From positions 1 to 64,000 of the forward strand of contig CAYNOT010000002.1 in the NCBI GenBank assembly GCA_964398945.1: a stretch of DNA of 64,000 bases, in the 5' to 3' direction. The DNA is from JBGTGG01 sp964398945 (GTDB lineage: Bacteria > Bacteroidota > Bacteroidia > Cytophagales > Cyclobacteriaceae). Under the pieces are notes generated by a model. The model was not told where the DNA came from. It made no database searches and saw only the letters and a program-made list of their open reading frames with translations. A program made the translations under genes and the position numbers. Below, piece by piece: positions 25,320 through 33,451 of the stretch (positions are counted from its first letter, which is position 1; each line of letters opens with the position of its first letter).

Positions 25320-27146
25320 ATGAGAATATTAGCGCTATTTTTTGCTGCCACTATTTCAGCAGCCGCGCAGACTCCTCAAGTCCCAAAAAAAATGGATTTT
25401 GCAGGGATCACGTTATCCATTCGGGATGATGCCAGAAAAGAAATCCAGAAAGATGTAGATGCCTTATGGCAATCGCCAAGACACCTGGCTATTAAAGTAG
25501 AAAAAGCCCGCACGTATTTTCCGGTTATTGAAAAAATATTCCAGGAAGAGCGCTTGCCCGGTGATTTTAAATACCTCGTGCTACAGGAGAGTGCATTGAT
25601 CCCCGATGCGGTTTCTGTTTCCAATGCAGTTGGGTATTGGCAATTCAAGGATTTTACTGCTGAGGAGATGGGAATGCGTGTCGATAAACAGGTTGATGAA
25701 CGCATGAACATTGTTTCCAGCACCACTTCCGCAGCACGGTATATCAAAAAGAACAATTTTTACTTTAATAATTGGCTGTTTGCACTGCAAGCTTATCAGA
25801 TGGGGGCCGGGGGAGTAATGAAGGCGGAGAAAAATTATCAGAGTGGTGCTAAAGAAATGGATATCACCAGCAAAACGTACTGGTATGTAAAGAAATTCCT
25901 GGCCCATAAAATTGCATTCGAAGGATTGGTAAATAGCCCGGGTGTTACACAATTGGTGCTTTTTGAAAACAAGGGGAACAAGAATTTTTCAGAACTTGCT
26001 GAAGAGCTTTCTGTAAAGGAAGAAGATTTAAAAGAATACAATAAGTGGGTCCGTGGAAAGCGGATCCCTGACGACAGGGCATACTTTGTTGCAGTTCCCG
26101 TGGCGAGCGGAAGGGAAATAGACATGACGCTGATTGCAAACCTTGAAAATACCAAGCTCACCGAATCGCTAAGCAAGCCTACCATCCAACCCCTTGTAAA
26201 AGAATCAAAGCGTTCCAAAATAAATGGTGTTGCGGTAATATTGGCGGTGGCGGGTGACAAGCCTGCAACCCTTGCAGAACGTGCCAATGTGGATGTCTCG
26301 TATTTCTTGAAGTGCAACGATATTTCCATTAGTGATCCGATTATTGAAGGACAGTACTATTTTGTTTCAAGGAAACGGACACGTGGAAGTGAAGCCTACC
26401 ATAAAGTTGAAACCCGGGAAGATTTATGGAAAGTGAGCCAACAATACGGTGTGCAATTGAAGAAGTTGGAGAAATTCAACCGGATAACCGGTTCATCGGG
26501 TTTGCCATTGGGCTCAACCGTTTGGCTTGCTTCTAAAAAACCAAAAAATGCTTCGGGAACAGACATTATTGCCGATGCGGTTGAATTGGATGAAGGCCAA
26601 TCGTTTACATGGGGCCAGACAACACCCGTTGTGGCCGCGCAAACCATTCCTGCTTTTAATAAAGACCAAACGGTGGCAGGTAAAAACCTTACAGTCGTAC
26701 CGGAAGCCCCGGTTCAGCAAGAAGGGCCTTCATTATCCGAAACTTCCAGTGGCGGTGCCGTTAGCGATCCGGTAGTATCGGAAAAACCTGTTCAACAACC
26801 ACCTAAACCCAGTCAGCACGTTGTAGCACAAGGTGAAACATTGTATGGCATAGCCAAAAAATACGATATGGAAGTAATGGAAATCACCACCGCAAACAAT
26901 ATCCGGATTGCCGATGGGATTAAGCCCGGACAGGTTTTGATACTTCCTGATAATCAAACGATTGTCGAAACTTCTGAAGAAGTTGCCAGTGCATCCGGGT
27001 TTATCTTCCACGAAGTTAAATCCTCCGAAACATTATATAGTGTAGCCCGAAAATATGGAGTTACTATAAAAGAATTGATGGAATGGAATGGCAAAAGTGA
27101 GTTTTCAGTCAGTGTAGGAGAGCGGTTGAAGGTTCAACAAAAGTAA
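25320..27146 (+). CDS. MltD-like lytic transglycosylase with LysM domains
   Basis: A 608-residue exported cell-wall enzyme. A signal peptide ends near SAAAQ. The SLT domain spans about residues 60-190, with the catalytic glutamate in LVLQESALIPDAVSVSNAVG and the following YWQF and AYQMGAGGV motifs. A long linker contains degenerate LysM-like units. Two clear LysM repeats end the protein: HVVAQGETLYGIAKKYDME and HEVKSSETLYSVARKYGVT. It should cleave peptidoglycan glycan strands in the periplasm to anhydromuropeptides. It follows the O-methyltransferase by 20 nt. Confidence 0.9.
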   Translation: MRILALFFAATISAAAQTPQVPKKMDFAGITLSIRDDARKEIQKDVDALWQSPRHLAIKVEKARTYFPVIEKIFQEERLPGDFKYLVLQESALIPDAVSVSNAVGYWQFKDFTAEEMGMRVDKQVDERMNIVSSTTSAARYIKKNNFYFNNWLFALQAYQMGAGGVMKAEKNYQSGAKEMDITSKTYWYVKKFLAHKIAFEGLVNSPGVTQLVLFENKGNKNFSELAEELSVKEEDLKEYNKWVRGKRIPDDRAYFVAVPVASGREIDMTLIANLENTKLTESLSKPTIQPLVKESKRSKINGVAVILAVAGDKPATLAERANVDVSYFLKCNDISISDPIIEGQYYFVSRKRTRGSEAYHKVETREDLWKVSQQYGVQLKKLEKFNRITGSSGLPLGSTVWLASKKPKNASGTDIIADAVELDEGQSFTWGQTTPVVAAQTIPAFNKDQTVAGKNLTVVPEAPVQQEGPSLSETSSGGAVSDPVVSEKPVQQPPKPSQHVVAQGETLYGIAKKYDMEVMEITTANNIRIADGIKPGQVLILPDNQTIVETSEEVASASGFIFHEVKSSETLYSVARKYGVTIKELMEWNGKSEFSVSVGERLKVQQK

Positions 27147-27271
27147 TTGCCCAATTTTGCATTTTTCATTAATTTATTGCCTATTTGCGCTAATTCCTTG
27201 CCAAGGTGGCTCATTATTCTTCAAAAAGAATATTTTTGTAATCCTGAAATGGTTAAATTCTTAATTACATA

Positions 27272-27682
27272 ATGTCAGAGGACAGAACGATTGATATTGT
27301 AATGCTCGTAGACGATAACGATACTGATAATTTTATCAGTAAACGGATCATCGAAATCACGAAATTTGCAAAACGGGTAGAGGTAAAAGGTTCCGGAAAG
27401 GCAGCGCTAGAGTACTTGCGGGAAAACGAGAACAGCGCAGATGATCTTCCAAGCCTTATATTCCTGGATATCAATATGCCGATTGTTGATGGATTCGTTT
27501 TTCTTTATGAATTCGAGAAATTCAACGAAATCGTAAAAAGCAAGTGCAAGGTTATAATCCTCTCCAGTTCTGACAACAAGCGCGACATTGATAAGATCGT
27601 CAACAACAACCATGTCATTAAATTCATTACAAAGCCGCTTACCGAAATTGCCCTTGACGAGATAAAGTTAAACAGTATCTAG
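27272..27682 (+). CDS. Single-domain response regulator (CheY/Rcp1-like)
   Basis: A 136-residue receiver domain with no output domain. Acidic pocket LVDDNDTDN, phosphorylated aspartate in LIFLDINMPIVDGF, threonine/serine position in VIILSSSDN and lysine in FITKPL. The DNDTDNF start is typical of Bacteroidota receivers that pair with hybrid kinases elsewhere. A TATTTTTG box at 27231-27238 could be its -7 element. No kinase is adjacent, so the partner is unknown. Confidence 0.9.
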   Translation: MSEDRTIDIVMLVDDNDTDNFISKRIIEITKFAKRVEVKGSGKAALEYLRENENSADDLPSLIFLDINMPIVDGFVFLYEFEKFNEIVKSKCKVIILSSSDNKRDIDKIVNNNHVIKFITKPLTEIALDEIKLNSI

Positions 27683-27736
27683 GCTTTTTTGTCTCAGGTT
27701 TTATTGTTTATTTGGGCTATAAAACCCTTTAATAAA

Positions 27737-28642
27737 ATGCTGACAAAAAAGATTTTTACCCTGGCACTCTTGTTGGTGAGCACACTTTCCTATTCACAAA
27801 TTGTCAATGTAGACACCACCTCTTTCTGGAAGAAAAAATTTCGTGGTGCACTCAATTTTAATCAAGCTGCTTTTTCCAGCAACTGGACGGGTGGAGGTGT
27901 AAACTCAATTGGTTTCAATGCTGCTGTTAATTACAAAGCCAACTATAAAAAGGAAAAGCACTCCTGGGATAACACCCTTGATTTTCTTTATGGATTTGTC
28001 AATAACGATGGGCAAGGCTTCAGGAAAACAGTGGACCGCATTTATCTCGATACCAAATATGGGCAGCAATTAAGTGATAAATGGAGCCTGTATGTTTCGA
28101 TGAATTTGCTTACCCAGTTTGCCCCCGGGTATAGATATGAAAAAGATGGTAATGGAGTTGAGCAATCCGTGCTGATTTCTGATTTTTTGGCGCCCGCATT
28201 CATTACCAACGCATGGGGTATTCAATATAAGCCCGTTGATTATTTCTTTGTCAGGATGTCCCCTTTTGCACCCCGCTTGACCATCGTAAGGAATAGTGAA
28301 GACTATACTGCTGTTGATCCATTAACACCCTATGGAGTTGAAATAGGGGAGACCGTCCGATGGGAGTGGTTGGCGTTTCAATTGGTTTCAGAGTTTGATA
28401 AAGACATTACAACAAATATCAATTTGAAAATGCGGTATGTGATGTTTGCAAATTATGAAACATTGGAAATGAAGACGATTGACCACCGGTTTGAGGCCAT
28501 GTTTGCCGCAAAGGTCAACAAGTTTATTAGTGCAAATCTGGGCGGAATCGTACTATATGATTTTGACCAGGATCCGGGGGCGCAATTCACGCAAGTTTTT
28601 TCACTGGGCTTTACCTACTCGATTCAAAATTTTGCTGAGTAA
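27737..28642 (+). CDS. DUF3078 outer-membrane-like protein
   Basis: A 301-residue protein with a signal peptide (cut near SYSQ). The mature part is typical of DUF3078: WKKKFRGALNFNQAAFSSNWTGGG at the start, then long beta strands with aromatic girdles, probably a small outer-membrane barrel. The function of the family is unknown. I start at the ATG of MLTKKIF, where the signal peptide begins; an upstream in-frame start adds an unlikely 16 residues. The HerA-like ATPase gene follows 8 nt after the stop. Confidence 0.82.
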   Translation: MLTKKIFTLALLLVSTLSYSQIVNVDTTSFWKKKFRGALNFNQAAFSSNWTGGGVNSIGFNAAVNYKANYKKEKHSWDNTLDFLYGFVNNDGQGFRKTVDRIYLDTKYGQQLSDKWSLYVSMNLLTQFAPGYRYEKDGNGVEQSVLISDFLAPAFITNAWGIQYKPVDYFFVRMSPFAPRLTIVRNSEDYTAVDPLTPYGVEIGETVRWEWLAFQLVSEFDKDITTNINLKMRYVMFANYETLEMKTIDHRFEAMFAAKVNKFISANLGGIVLYDFDQDPGAQFTQVFSLGFTYSIQNFAE

Positions 28643-28650
28643 TAATCCGG

Positions 28651-30207
28651 ATGGGCAAGCAAGAATTCACAGATACTATAAACAAATCCTATTCATTTAA
28701 ATCGCCTTCGATCTATATCGGGTCTGGCATGTTTGATGGCGAAGTGGTTGCCAATGCCCGTGTCAATTTATCATTGCGGATGATGAACCGGCATGGGTTG
28801 GTAACAGGTGCCACAGGTTCCGGAAAAACAAGGACATTACAACTATTAGCCGAACAATTATCGAAGGAAGGTGTTGCTGTATTTATGCCCGATATGAAAG
28901 GCGATCTCTCCGGAATGGGAAAGGAAGCAGAACCCAATGACCGGATTACAGAACGCGCCAACCTGTTGAGCATTGATTATTCACCCTCTGCGTTTCCAGT
29001 TGAATTGTATTCTTTGACGGGAAAATTGGGTGCACAAATGCGCGCGACAGTTTCTGAATTTGGCCCGGTATTGTTGAGCAAAATATTGGAATTGAACGAA
29101 GTGCAGACGGGTGTATTGATGATCCTTTTCAAATATGCCGATGACAAACAATTGCCGATTGTTGACCTGAATGATTTAAAAAAAGTGTTGAATTATTTAT
29201 CGGAAGGGGCAGGTGCTGCAGAAATAAAAAACGATTACGGAAAAATTTCCACCAGCAGTTCCGGTACTATCTTAAGAAAGATAGTGGCACTGGAGCAGCA
29301 AGGTGTCAACCATGTTTTCGGTGAGCGTTCGTTTGATACGGATGATCTCTTTGGGAAAGTAGATGGGAGGGGGGTAATCAGTTTGCTCAACCTTGCAGAC
29401 ATGCAAAGCAAGCCCGAAGTGTTCAGCACGTTTATGCTTGCGTTGCTTGCTGAACTTTACCAGGTACTTCCGGAAGTTGGCGATCTGGACAAACCCAAAC
29501 TCATCTTTTTCATTGATGAAGCGCATCTCTTATTTAAAAATGCTTCCAAAACTTTCCTTGAACAGATTGACCGGATTATCAGGTTGATTCGATCTAAAGG
29601 TGTTGGGATTTTCTTTTGTACACAGCTCACACAGGATGTGCCACCGAATGTTCTTTCCCAACTTGGAAATCGCGTACACCATGTTATTCGTGCGTTTACA
29701 CCCAATGATGTGAAAGCACTGAAAGAAACCATTAAAACATTTCCGAAGTCTGGGTTCTATGATATGGAGCAACAGTTTACACAGTTGGGAACAGGCCAGG
29801 CTTTTATTACAGTATTGGATGAAAAGGGAATCCCAACGGAAACCGTGGTGACGCATTTGGCTCCGCCTGCTTCCGTAATGGGGCCATTGGATAAATTGGA
29901 ATACGATGCGGTGTTAAACGCTTCAGAACTTTATAAGAAGTATCAGGAAGAAATAGATCCGGAAAGTGCGTTTGAAATCCTGAGCAAGAAAATGGATGTC
30001 ATTGCTGAGGAGAAGGAAGAGGAGGCGAAAAAAGAGAAACAGTCAAAGACTACTTCCCGATCGCGAAGAAAAGAGAAATCAACATTGGAAGAAGTGATGT
30101 CTTCCTCCGTTGGCCGACAAGTAGGAAGAGAACTGGTTCGGGGAATCTTTGGTGTGCTATTTGGAAAAACTCCGAGAAGGTCGTCCAGGAGTAAAAGTAT
30201 TTTTTAA
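28651..30207 (+). CDS. HerA/YjgR-like ATPase (DUF853)
   Basis: A 518-residue FtsK/HerA-superfamily ATPase resembling E. coli YjgR. Walker A is GATGSGKTRTLQLLAEQL. Walker B is LIFFIDEAHLLFKN. A sensor/arginine-finger region is in FFCTQLTQDVPPNVLSQLGNR. The C-terminal tail is lysine- and glutamate-rich (EEKEEEAKKEKQSK) and probably disordered. DUF853 proteins are hexameric nucleotide-driven motors of uncertain role. It lies 8 nt after the DUF3078 gene; the two may be co-transcribed without a functional link. No nuclease (NurA-like) partner is present. Confidence 0.88.
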   Translation: MGKQEFTDTINKSYSFKSPSIYIGSGMFDGEVVANARVNLSLRMMNRHGLVTGATGSGKTRTLQLLAEQLSKEGVAVFMPDMKGDLSGMGKEAEPNDRITERANLLSIDYSPSAFPVELYSLTGKLGAQMRATVSEFGPVLLSKILELNEVQTGVLMILFKYADDKQLPIVDLNDLKKVLNYLSEGAGAAEIKNDYGKISTSSSGTILRKIVALEQQGVNHVFGERSFDTDDLFGKVDGRGVISLLNLADMQSKPEVFSTFMLALLAELYQVLPEVGDLDKPKLIFFIDEAHLLFKNASKTFLEQIDRIIRLIRSKGVGIFFCTQLTQDVPPNVLSQLGNRVHHVIRAFTPNDVKALKETIKTFPKSGFYDMEQQFTQLGTGQAFITVLDEKGIPTETVVTHLAPPASVMGPLDKLEYDAVLNASELYKKYQEEIDPESAFEILSKKMDVIAEEKEEEAKKEKQSKTTSRSRRKEKSTLEEVMSSSVGRQVGRELVRGIFGVLFGKTPRRSSRSKSIF

Positions 30208-30250
30208 AGCCCCATTTGCACATCAGCACATTTACTAATCTGCTAATTTT

Positions 30251-30787
30251 TTAAAAATCCGTGTCCAACCCCAGCCGGTCTTTCATTTCCTGGAGGATTG
30301 GATTTTTTTGAATCAAATATTCGAATTTTTCTCGTGGTGTGTAGATCACCTTCTTCGAATCATCTTCTTCTTTCGCAACACCTTCAATTTGCAGGGTAGA
30401 ATTCTTTAACGCTTCTTTTAGAAAAAGCCCCAACTCACTTCGCAGGCCAGAGAGGATACTTTCCTGCACAGGATTTAATAAGTGGATGGTAATCTTTTTG
30501 TCCTGAAAATCGAACGGTTGGTTAAGGAGTTGAAATTCTGCCTGGTATTTTTTTCTGGATTCAGCAAAAGTAGCCCATGCTTCTTTTAACTGTTCAAGTG
30601 TAAAGGATTCATTTAGTAAAGGTTCGATTTTTTGATCCTCCGGTTCACCATTTACTTTGCCATTTGAAAAAAGGTTTTTCAACGTTGGCGTTCGGAGGGA
30701 AGCGGGCCGTTCCGTTTGCTGAAGAGGGGGTTCCGCGACTAGTGATTTGGAAGGAATGGTTTGTGGAGGTTCTGCTTTTTCCTGCAT
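30251..30787 (-). CDS. dnaX: DnaX tau C-terminal extension (-1 frame, joined by slippage)
   Basis: A frame of 178 residues from its first ATG, but open back to the A10 run at 30850-30859, giving about 199 residues. The proline/glutamate-rich start (KAEPPQTIPSKSLVAEPPLQ) and the helical LKEAWATFAESRKKYQAEFQ region look like the linker and delta-binding C-terminus of bacterial tau. Adding one A to the run, or a -1 ribosomal shift there, joins it to the upstream 368 residues to give a tau of about 567 residues, normal for the phylum. It should not be read as a separate gene. Confidence 0.7.
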   Translation of the reverse strand: MQEKAEPPQTIPSKSLVAEPPLQQTERPASLRTPTLKNLFSNGKVNGEPEDQKIEPLLNESFTLEQLKEAWATFAESRKKYQAEFQLLNQPFDFQDKKITIHLLNPVQESILSGLRSELGLFLKEALKNSTLQIEGVAKEEDDSKKVIYTPREKFEYLIQKNPILQEMKDRLGLDTDF

Positions 30788-30840
30788 TTCGTCAACTACT
30801 TCCTGTTGTTTCTCTTCAACAAGCGGTTCGGCAACGGAAG

Positions 30841-31953
30841 CTACATCACTTTTTTTTTTACCGCTGCGGAAGGGTCAAGCGGTGCGTTGGTGTGGGCGAC
30901 TACATCAGTTAAATGGGCCATTTTCATCAGCGCCAATTCAACTAACAATCTTTGGTTTTTGCTGTTTTTATAATTGATATCACACTGGCTTCCGATATTC
31001 AACCAGGTGAGCAGCAGGGAAGGGGAAGCGGATTGTGCTTGTTCAGCATATTTCAGCTTCACAGCATCCGGAACCTCCATCAAATTGACGGTGCGGGCAT
31101 CTTGTGATACCAACAGGTTGCGCAAATGATCACACAACCCTACAATAAAGTTATGACCATCGAAACCATTGCGTTGGATTTCATCAAACAACACCAGTGG
31201 TTGCGTGTGGTTTTGGGTCAACAACGCATCAACAACTTTGAAATAATAATCATAGTCGAGGATGTGGAGGTTGGCCAGTGTATCTGAAAACGTAACACCT
31301 TTTCCTGAAGAATAGGTGACCATTAAATCAAAAATAGAAAGGGCATCCCGTAAGGCACCATCCGCTTTTTGGGCAATCAAATGAAGGGCCTCACCTTCTG
31401 CCGGGATATTTTCAGTATCGGCAATCCTTTTTAAATGGTTGGCAATATCTGATATCTGGATCCGATTGAAATCAAATATCTGGCAACGGGAAAGGATCGT
31501 AGGGATTACCTTGTGCTTTTCAGTAGTGGCCAGGATAAAGATGGCGTAGGAAGGCGGTTCTTCCAGGGTCTTCAAAAAAGCATTGAAAGCCGAATTCGAA
31601 AGCATGTGGACCTCGTCTATAATATAGACTTTGTATTTGCCGAACTGCGGTGGGTACCGTACCTGGTCGATGAGGTTTCGAATGTCCTCAACCGAATTGT
31701 TGGAGGCAGCATCCAATTCGAAAATGTTGAGGGAGCTTTGTTCCCCCTTTTCTTCGAATCCATTGATCAATCTGGCAACAATACGGGCACAAGTCGTTTT
31801 TCCTACGCCCCGGGGCCCGCAAAAAAGTAAAGCCTGCGCCAGTTTGTTGGTATCAATGGCATTTTTTAAAGTAGTGGTGATATGCTCTTGCCCTACTACT
31901 TCCTCAAACCCCTGTGGGCGGTATTTCCGTGCCGATACAACAAAATTATCCAT
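30841..31953 (-). CDS. dnaX: DNA polymerase III gamma (N-terminal part of gamma/tau)
   Basis: The zero-frame product is 370 residues: the clamp-loader ATPase. Walker A is FCGPRGVGKTTCARI, Walker B/DEVH is YIIDEVHMLSNSAFNAFLKT, the SRC sensor is PTILSRCQIFDF, and domain III follows. It ends VKKKVM and a stop immediately after a run of ten A on the coding strand. That matches a gamma-like product, with tau made by slippage. Unusually, the four-cysteine zinc module after the Walker A helix is absent: the segment RLINGFEEKGEQSSLNIFEL has no cysteine. The clamp loader loads the beta clamp during replication. Confidence 0.9.
   Translation of the reverse strand: MDNFVVSARKYRPQGFEEVVGQEHITTTLKNAIDTNKLAQALLFCGPRGVGKTTCARIVARLINGFEEKGEQSSLNIFELDAASNNSVEDIRNLIDQVRYPPQFGKYKVYIIDEVHMLSNSAFNAFLKTLEEPPSYAIFILATTEKHKVIPTILSRCQIFDFNRIQISDIANHLKRIADTENIPAEGEALHLIAQKADGALRDALSIFDLMVTYSSGKGVTFSDTLANLHILDYDYYFKVVDALLTQNHTQPLVLFDEIQRNGFDGHNFIVGLCDHLRNLLVSQDARTVNLMEVPDAVKLKYAEQAQSASPSLLLTWLNIGSQCDINYKNSKNQRLLVELALMKMAHLTDVVAHTNAPLDPSAAVKKKVM
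30850..30859 (-). promoter_or_regulatory. dnaX: Slippery A10 run in dnaX
   Basis: Ten consecutive A on the coding strand, followed by GTG ATG TAG in the zero frame and AGT GAT GTA in the -1 frame, which stays open for about 199 codons. A CCGCT/AGCGG hairpin can form just upstream in the coding strand. Such runs support transcriptional slippage or -1 frameshifting in dnaX of Thermus and E. coli. A homopolymer assembly error is the alternative. Confidence 0.6.
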
Positions 31954-32141
31954 GCGCTCGCAAGATAAACCAACCTCATGGATTAGGCAAAACGATAGTC
32001 TGTGTTCATTTGTGATTTGTAAACTATTTAAGCTGGATGTGCTTATTGCGCGGATAGCTGAGCTGATGCATCATATTTCCCAAAAGTGTAGGCCACGCCA
32101 GATTGCAGGGGGTCGAGGATATTTCGTCAAACCCCTTAAAT

Positions 32142-32177
32142 ATCATTCCCCACGCACTTAAGTGCGTGGGAAATGAT
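32142..32177. repeat. 36-bp palindrome between dnaX and ssrA
   Basis: Arms meeting at CTTAAG (32157-32162) extend to ATCATT/AATGAT with one mismatch (17 of 18 pairs). The core CCCACGCACTT pairs with AAGTGCGTGGG. The flanking genes diverge, so it is not their terminator. It may be a mobile repeat or a remnant of an element end. The rest of 31954-32233 holds no gene I can see. Confidence 0.65.
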
Positions 32178-32233
32178 TTTTCTTTTTAATGGACTTTAGT
32201 TCAGAACGATAATTTGAAATACATCCAATTGAG

Positions 32234-32261
32234 TTGGGGAACGATTTTGGGATTATATTTG
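32234..32261 (+). promoter_or_regulatory. ssrA promoter
   Basis: TTG at 32234-32236, 17 bp, TATATTTG at 32254-32261: a full Bacteroidota promoter 30 bp before the mature 5' end of tmRNA. Confidence 0.6.
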
Positions 32262-32291
32262 TAACCATATTTCTGAAGTTCTTTGAAAATT

Positions 32292-32683
32292 GGGGTCGAC
32301 CGGAATTGACAGGTTGCGTAAGGTCGTATGCCAGCATGCAGGCTCATTGGGTGAGAGCCTTAAAAGATAGTCCAACAATTTACGTGGCGAAAATACTTAC
32401 GCCATGGCCGCTTAATCTGACGATATGTTAGGTTAGCCTCGGCCCTGATCAGATCAGGGTGGGCCATCATCGTACAACACCTCCGTTCTTCGGGTGTTGA
32501 ATTGCGGTGTCGTTTGTAAGAACTGGCGGATGCTGTGTTACGGTGCATTCGTGAGAAACAGTAACTACGGAGTGAATTAGGTTGTTGTCTAGCTTATTAC
32601 TCCCGACAATCCAAAGACAACTAAGCATGTAGAATCTACGGGTTTATCTTCTCTGGACCAGGGTTCGAATCCCTGCGACTCCA
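32292..32683 (+). ncRNA. ssrA: Transfer-messenger RNA
   Basis: tmRNA that rescues stalled ribosomes. The 5' end GGGGTCG pairs with CGACTCC (32676-32682) to form the tRNA-like acceptor, and the T arm GGTTCGAATCC is present. The tag frame at 32386-32415 reads GENTYAMAA then TAA, ending AMAA rather than the common ALAA. The 3' CCA is not encoded (ACA follows CTCC) and must be added. Promoter and terminator are both visible. Short open frames across this interval are not genes. Confidence 0.95.
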
Positions 32684-32692
32684 CAATTTTAA

Positions 32693-32732
32693 CAAAAGCC
32701 TCAATTTTTTTGAATTGGGGCTTTTGTGTTTT
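32693..32732 (+). terminator. ssrA terminator
   Basis: CAAAAGCC (32693-32700) pairs with GGCTTTTG (32719-32726), extended by CAATT/AATTG, followed by TGTTTT. It lies 9 bp after the tmRNA. Confidence 0.85.
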
Positions 32733-32963
32733 AAATGATAAACTGTATACCCTTAGTTTGTAAGGGCGATCCGGATTTTGACACTTGTTCCGCAAGCCCC
32801 ATTATGATCTGCCAGATCTTCAATTTCGAAGACTGTTTAAAAGGAGAAACGTTAATAAACTTCAAGCCAATGGATTGCATTTATCCAACTTCCAATCGTG
32901 CATGATCGGTTTTTTTGAAATTCAAAACCATCAGACATGAGGATCAGGGTTAATGCGAAATAA

Positions 32964-32997
32964 AAAAGGGTTAGCATTGCTAACCCTTTTTCTTTTT
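32964..32997. terminator. Bidirectional terminator after the H1-like gene
   Basis: AAAAGGGTTAGC (32964-32975) and GCTAACCCTTTT (32979-32990) with an ATT loop and T tracts on both sides. It serves the - gene that ends at 33009. Nothing recognisable lies between the ssrA terminator and this hairpin. Confidence 0.85.
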
Positions 32998-33008
32998 GTA
33001 CTGCACAA

Positions 33009-33191
33009 TTATTTTTTCTTCTTGGCAGCTTTCTTCTTGGCAGCTTTCTTTTTAGGAGCTGCTTTCTTTTTAGCAGCTTTTTTCTTAGGAGCTGCTTTCT
33101 TTTTTGGAGCTGCTTTTTTCTTAGCAACTTTCTTTTTAGCAGCAGCTTTTTTCTTAGGAGCTGCTTTCTTTTTTGCCGCTTTCTTTGCCAT
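33009..33191 (-). CDS. Histone-H1-like Lys/Ala-rich DNA-binding protein
   Basis: A 60-residue protein made almost wholly of lysine, alanine and proline in repeats of KKKAAPKKKAA and KKKAAKKKAA, starting MAKKAAKKK. It resembles bacterial H1-like proteins (Hc1 C-terminal type, AlgP tails) that bind and compact DNA through charge. It is a free-standing tail with no globular domain. The coding strand is built from near-identical short units, so length variation between strains is likely. A terminator follows directly. A low-complexity frame can mislead, but the ATG, stop and terminator placement support a real gene. Confidence 0.75.
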   Translation of the reverse strand: MAKKAAKKKAAPKKKAAAKKKVAKKKAAPKKKAAPKKKAAKKKAAPKKKAAKKKAAKKKK

Positions 33192-33451
33192 AGCGTTTTT
33201 TGTTTAGTTAAACTTTAGTTTAAAATTCGAGTTGAAGTTAATACTTTAAATTTAATTTACAAAAAATGTTGTAAGAAGTGCCCCCTTTGTGTATGGCCTT
33301 CATGTAAAACTTTAAACCATTTTTGAAGTTCTTCTTCCGTCAAAAAATGTTTCCGGTTTCATTTTTTATAACGTGATTCTTCAACAAAAAATGAAAGTGA
33401 AGGTACTTGTGATCCGTAAGTTTCAGGCGAAATGCGCATCTCAAAACCAAA

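Noticed and set aside
30251..30787. Separate hypothetical gene downstream of dnaX
   Set aside because: The frame continues upstream to the A10 run and resembles the tau C-terminus, so it is better read as part of dnaX than as its own gene.
32234..32431. A 65-codon frame across the ssrA region
   Set aside because: It lies inside the promoter and tmRNA. Acceptor pairing, tag sequence and T arm fit tmRNA, not a coding gene.
33009..33207. Alanine/phenylalanine-rich frame opposite the H1-like gene
   Set aside because: It is the antisense of lysine codons, a known artefact of low-complexity genes.
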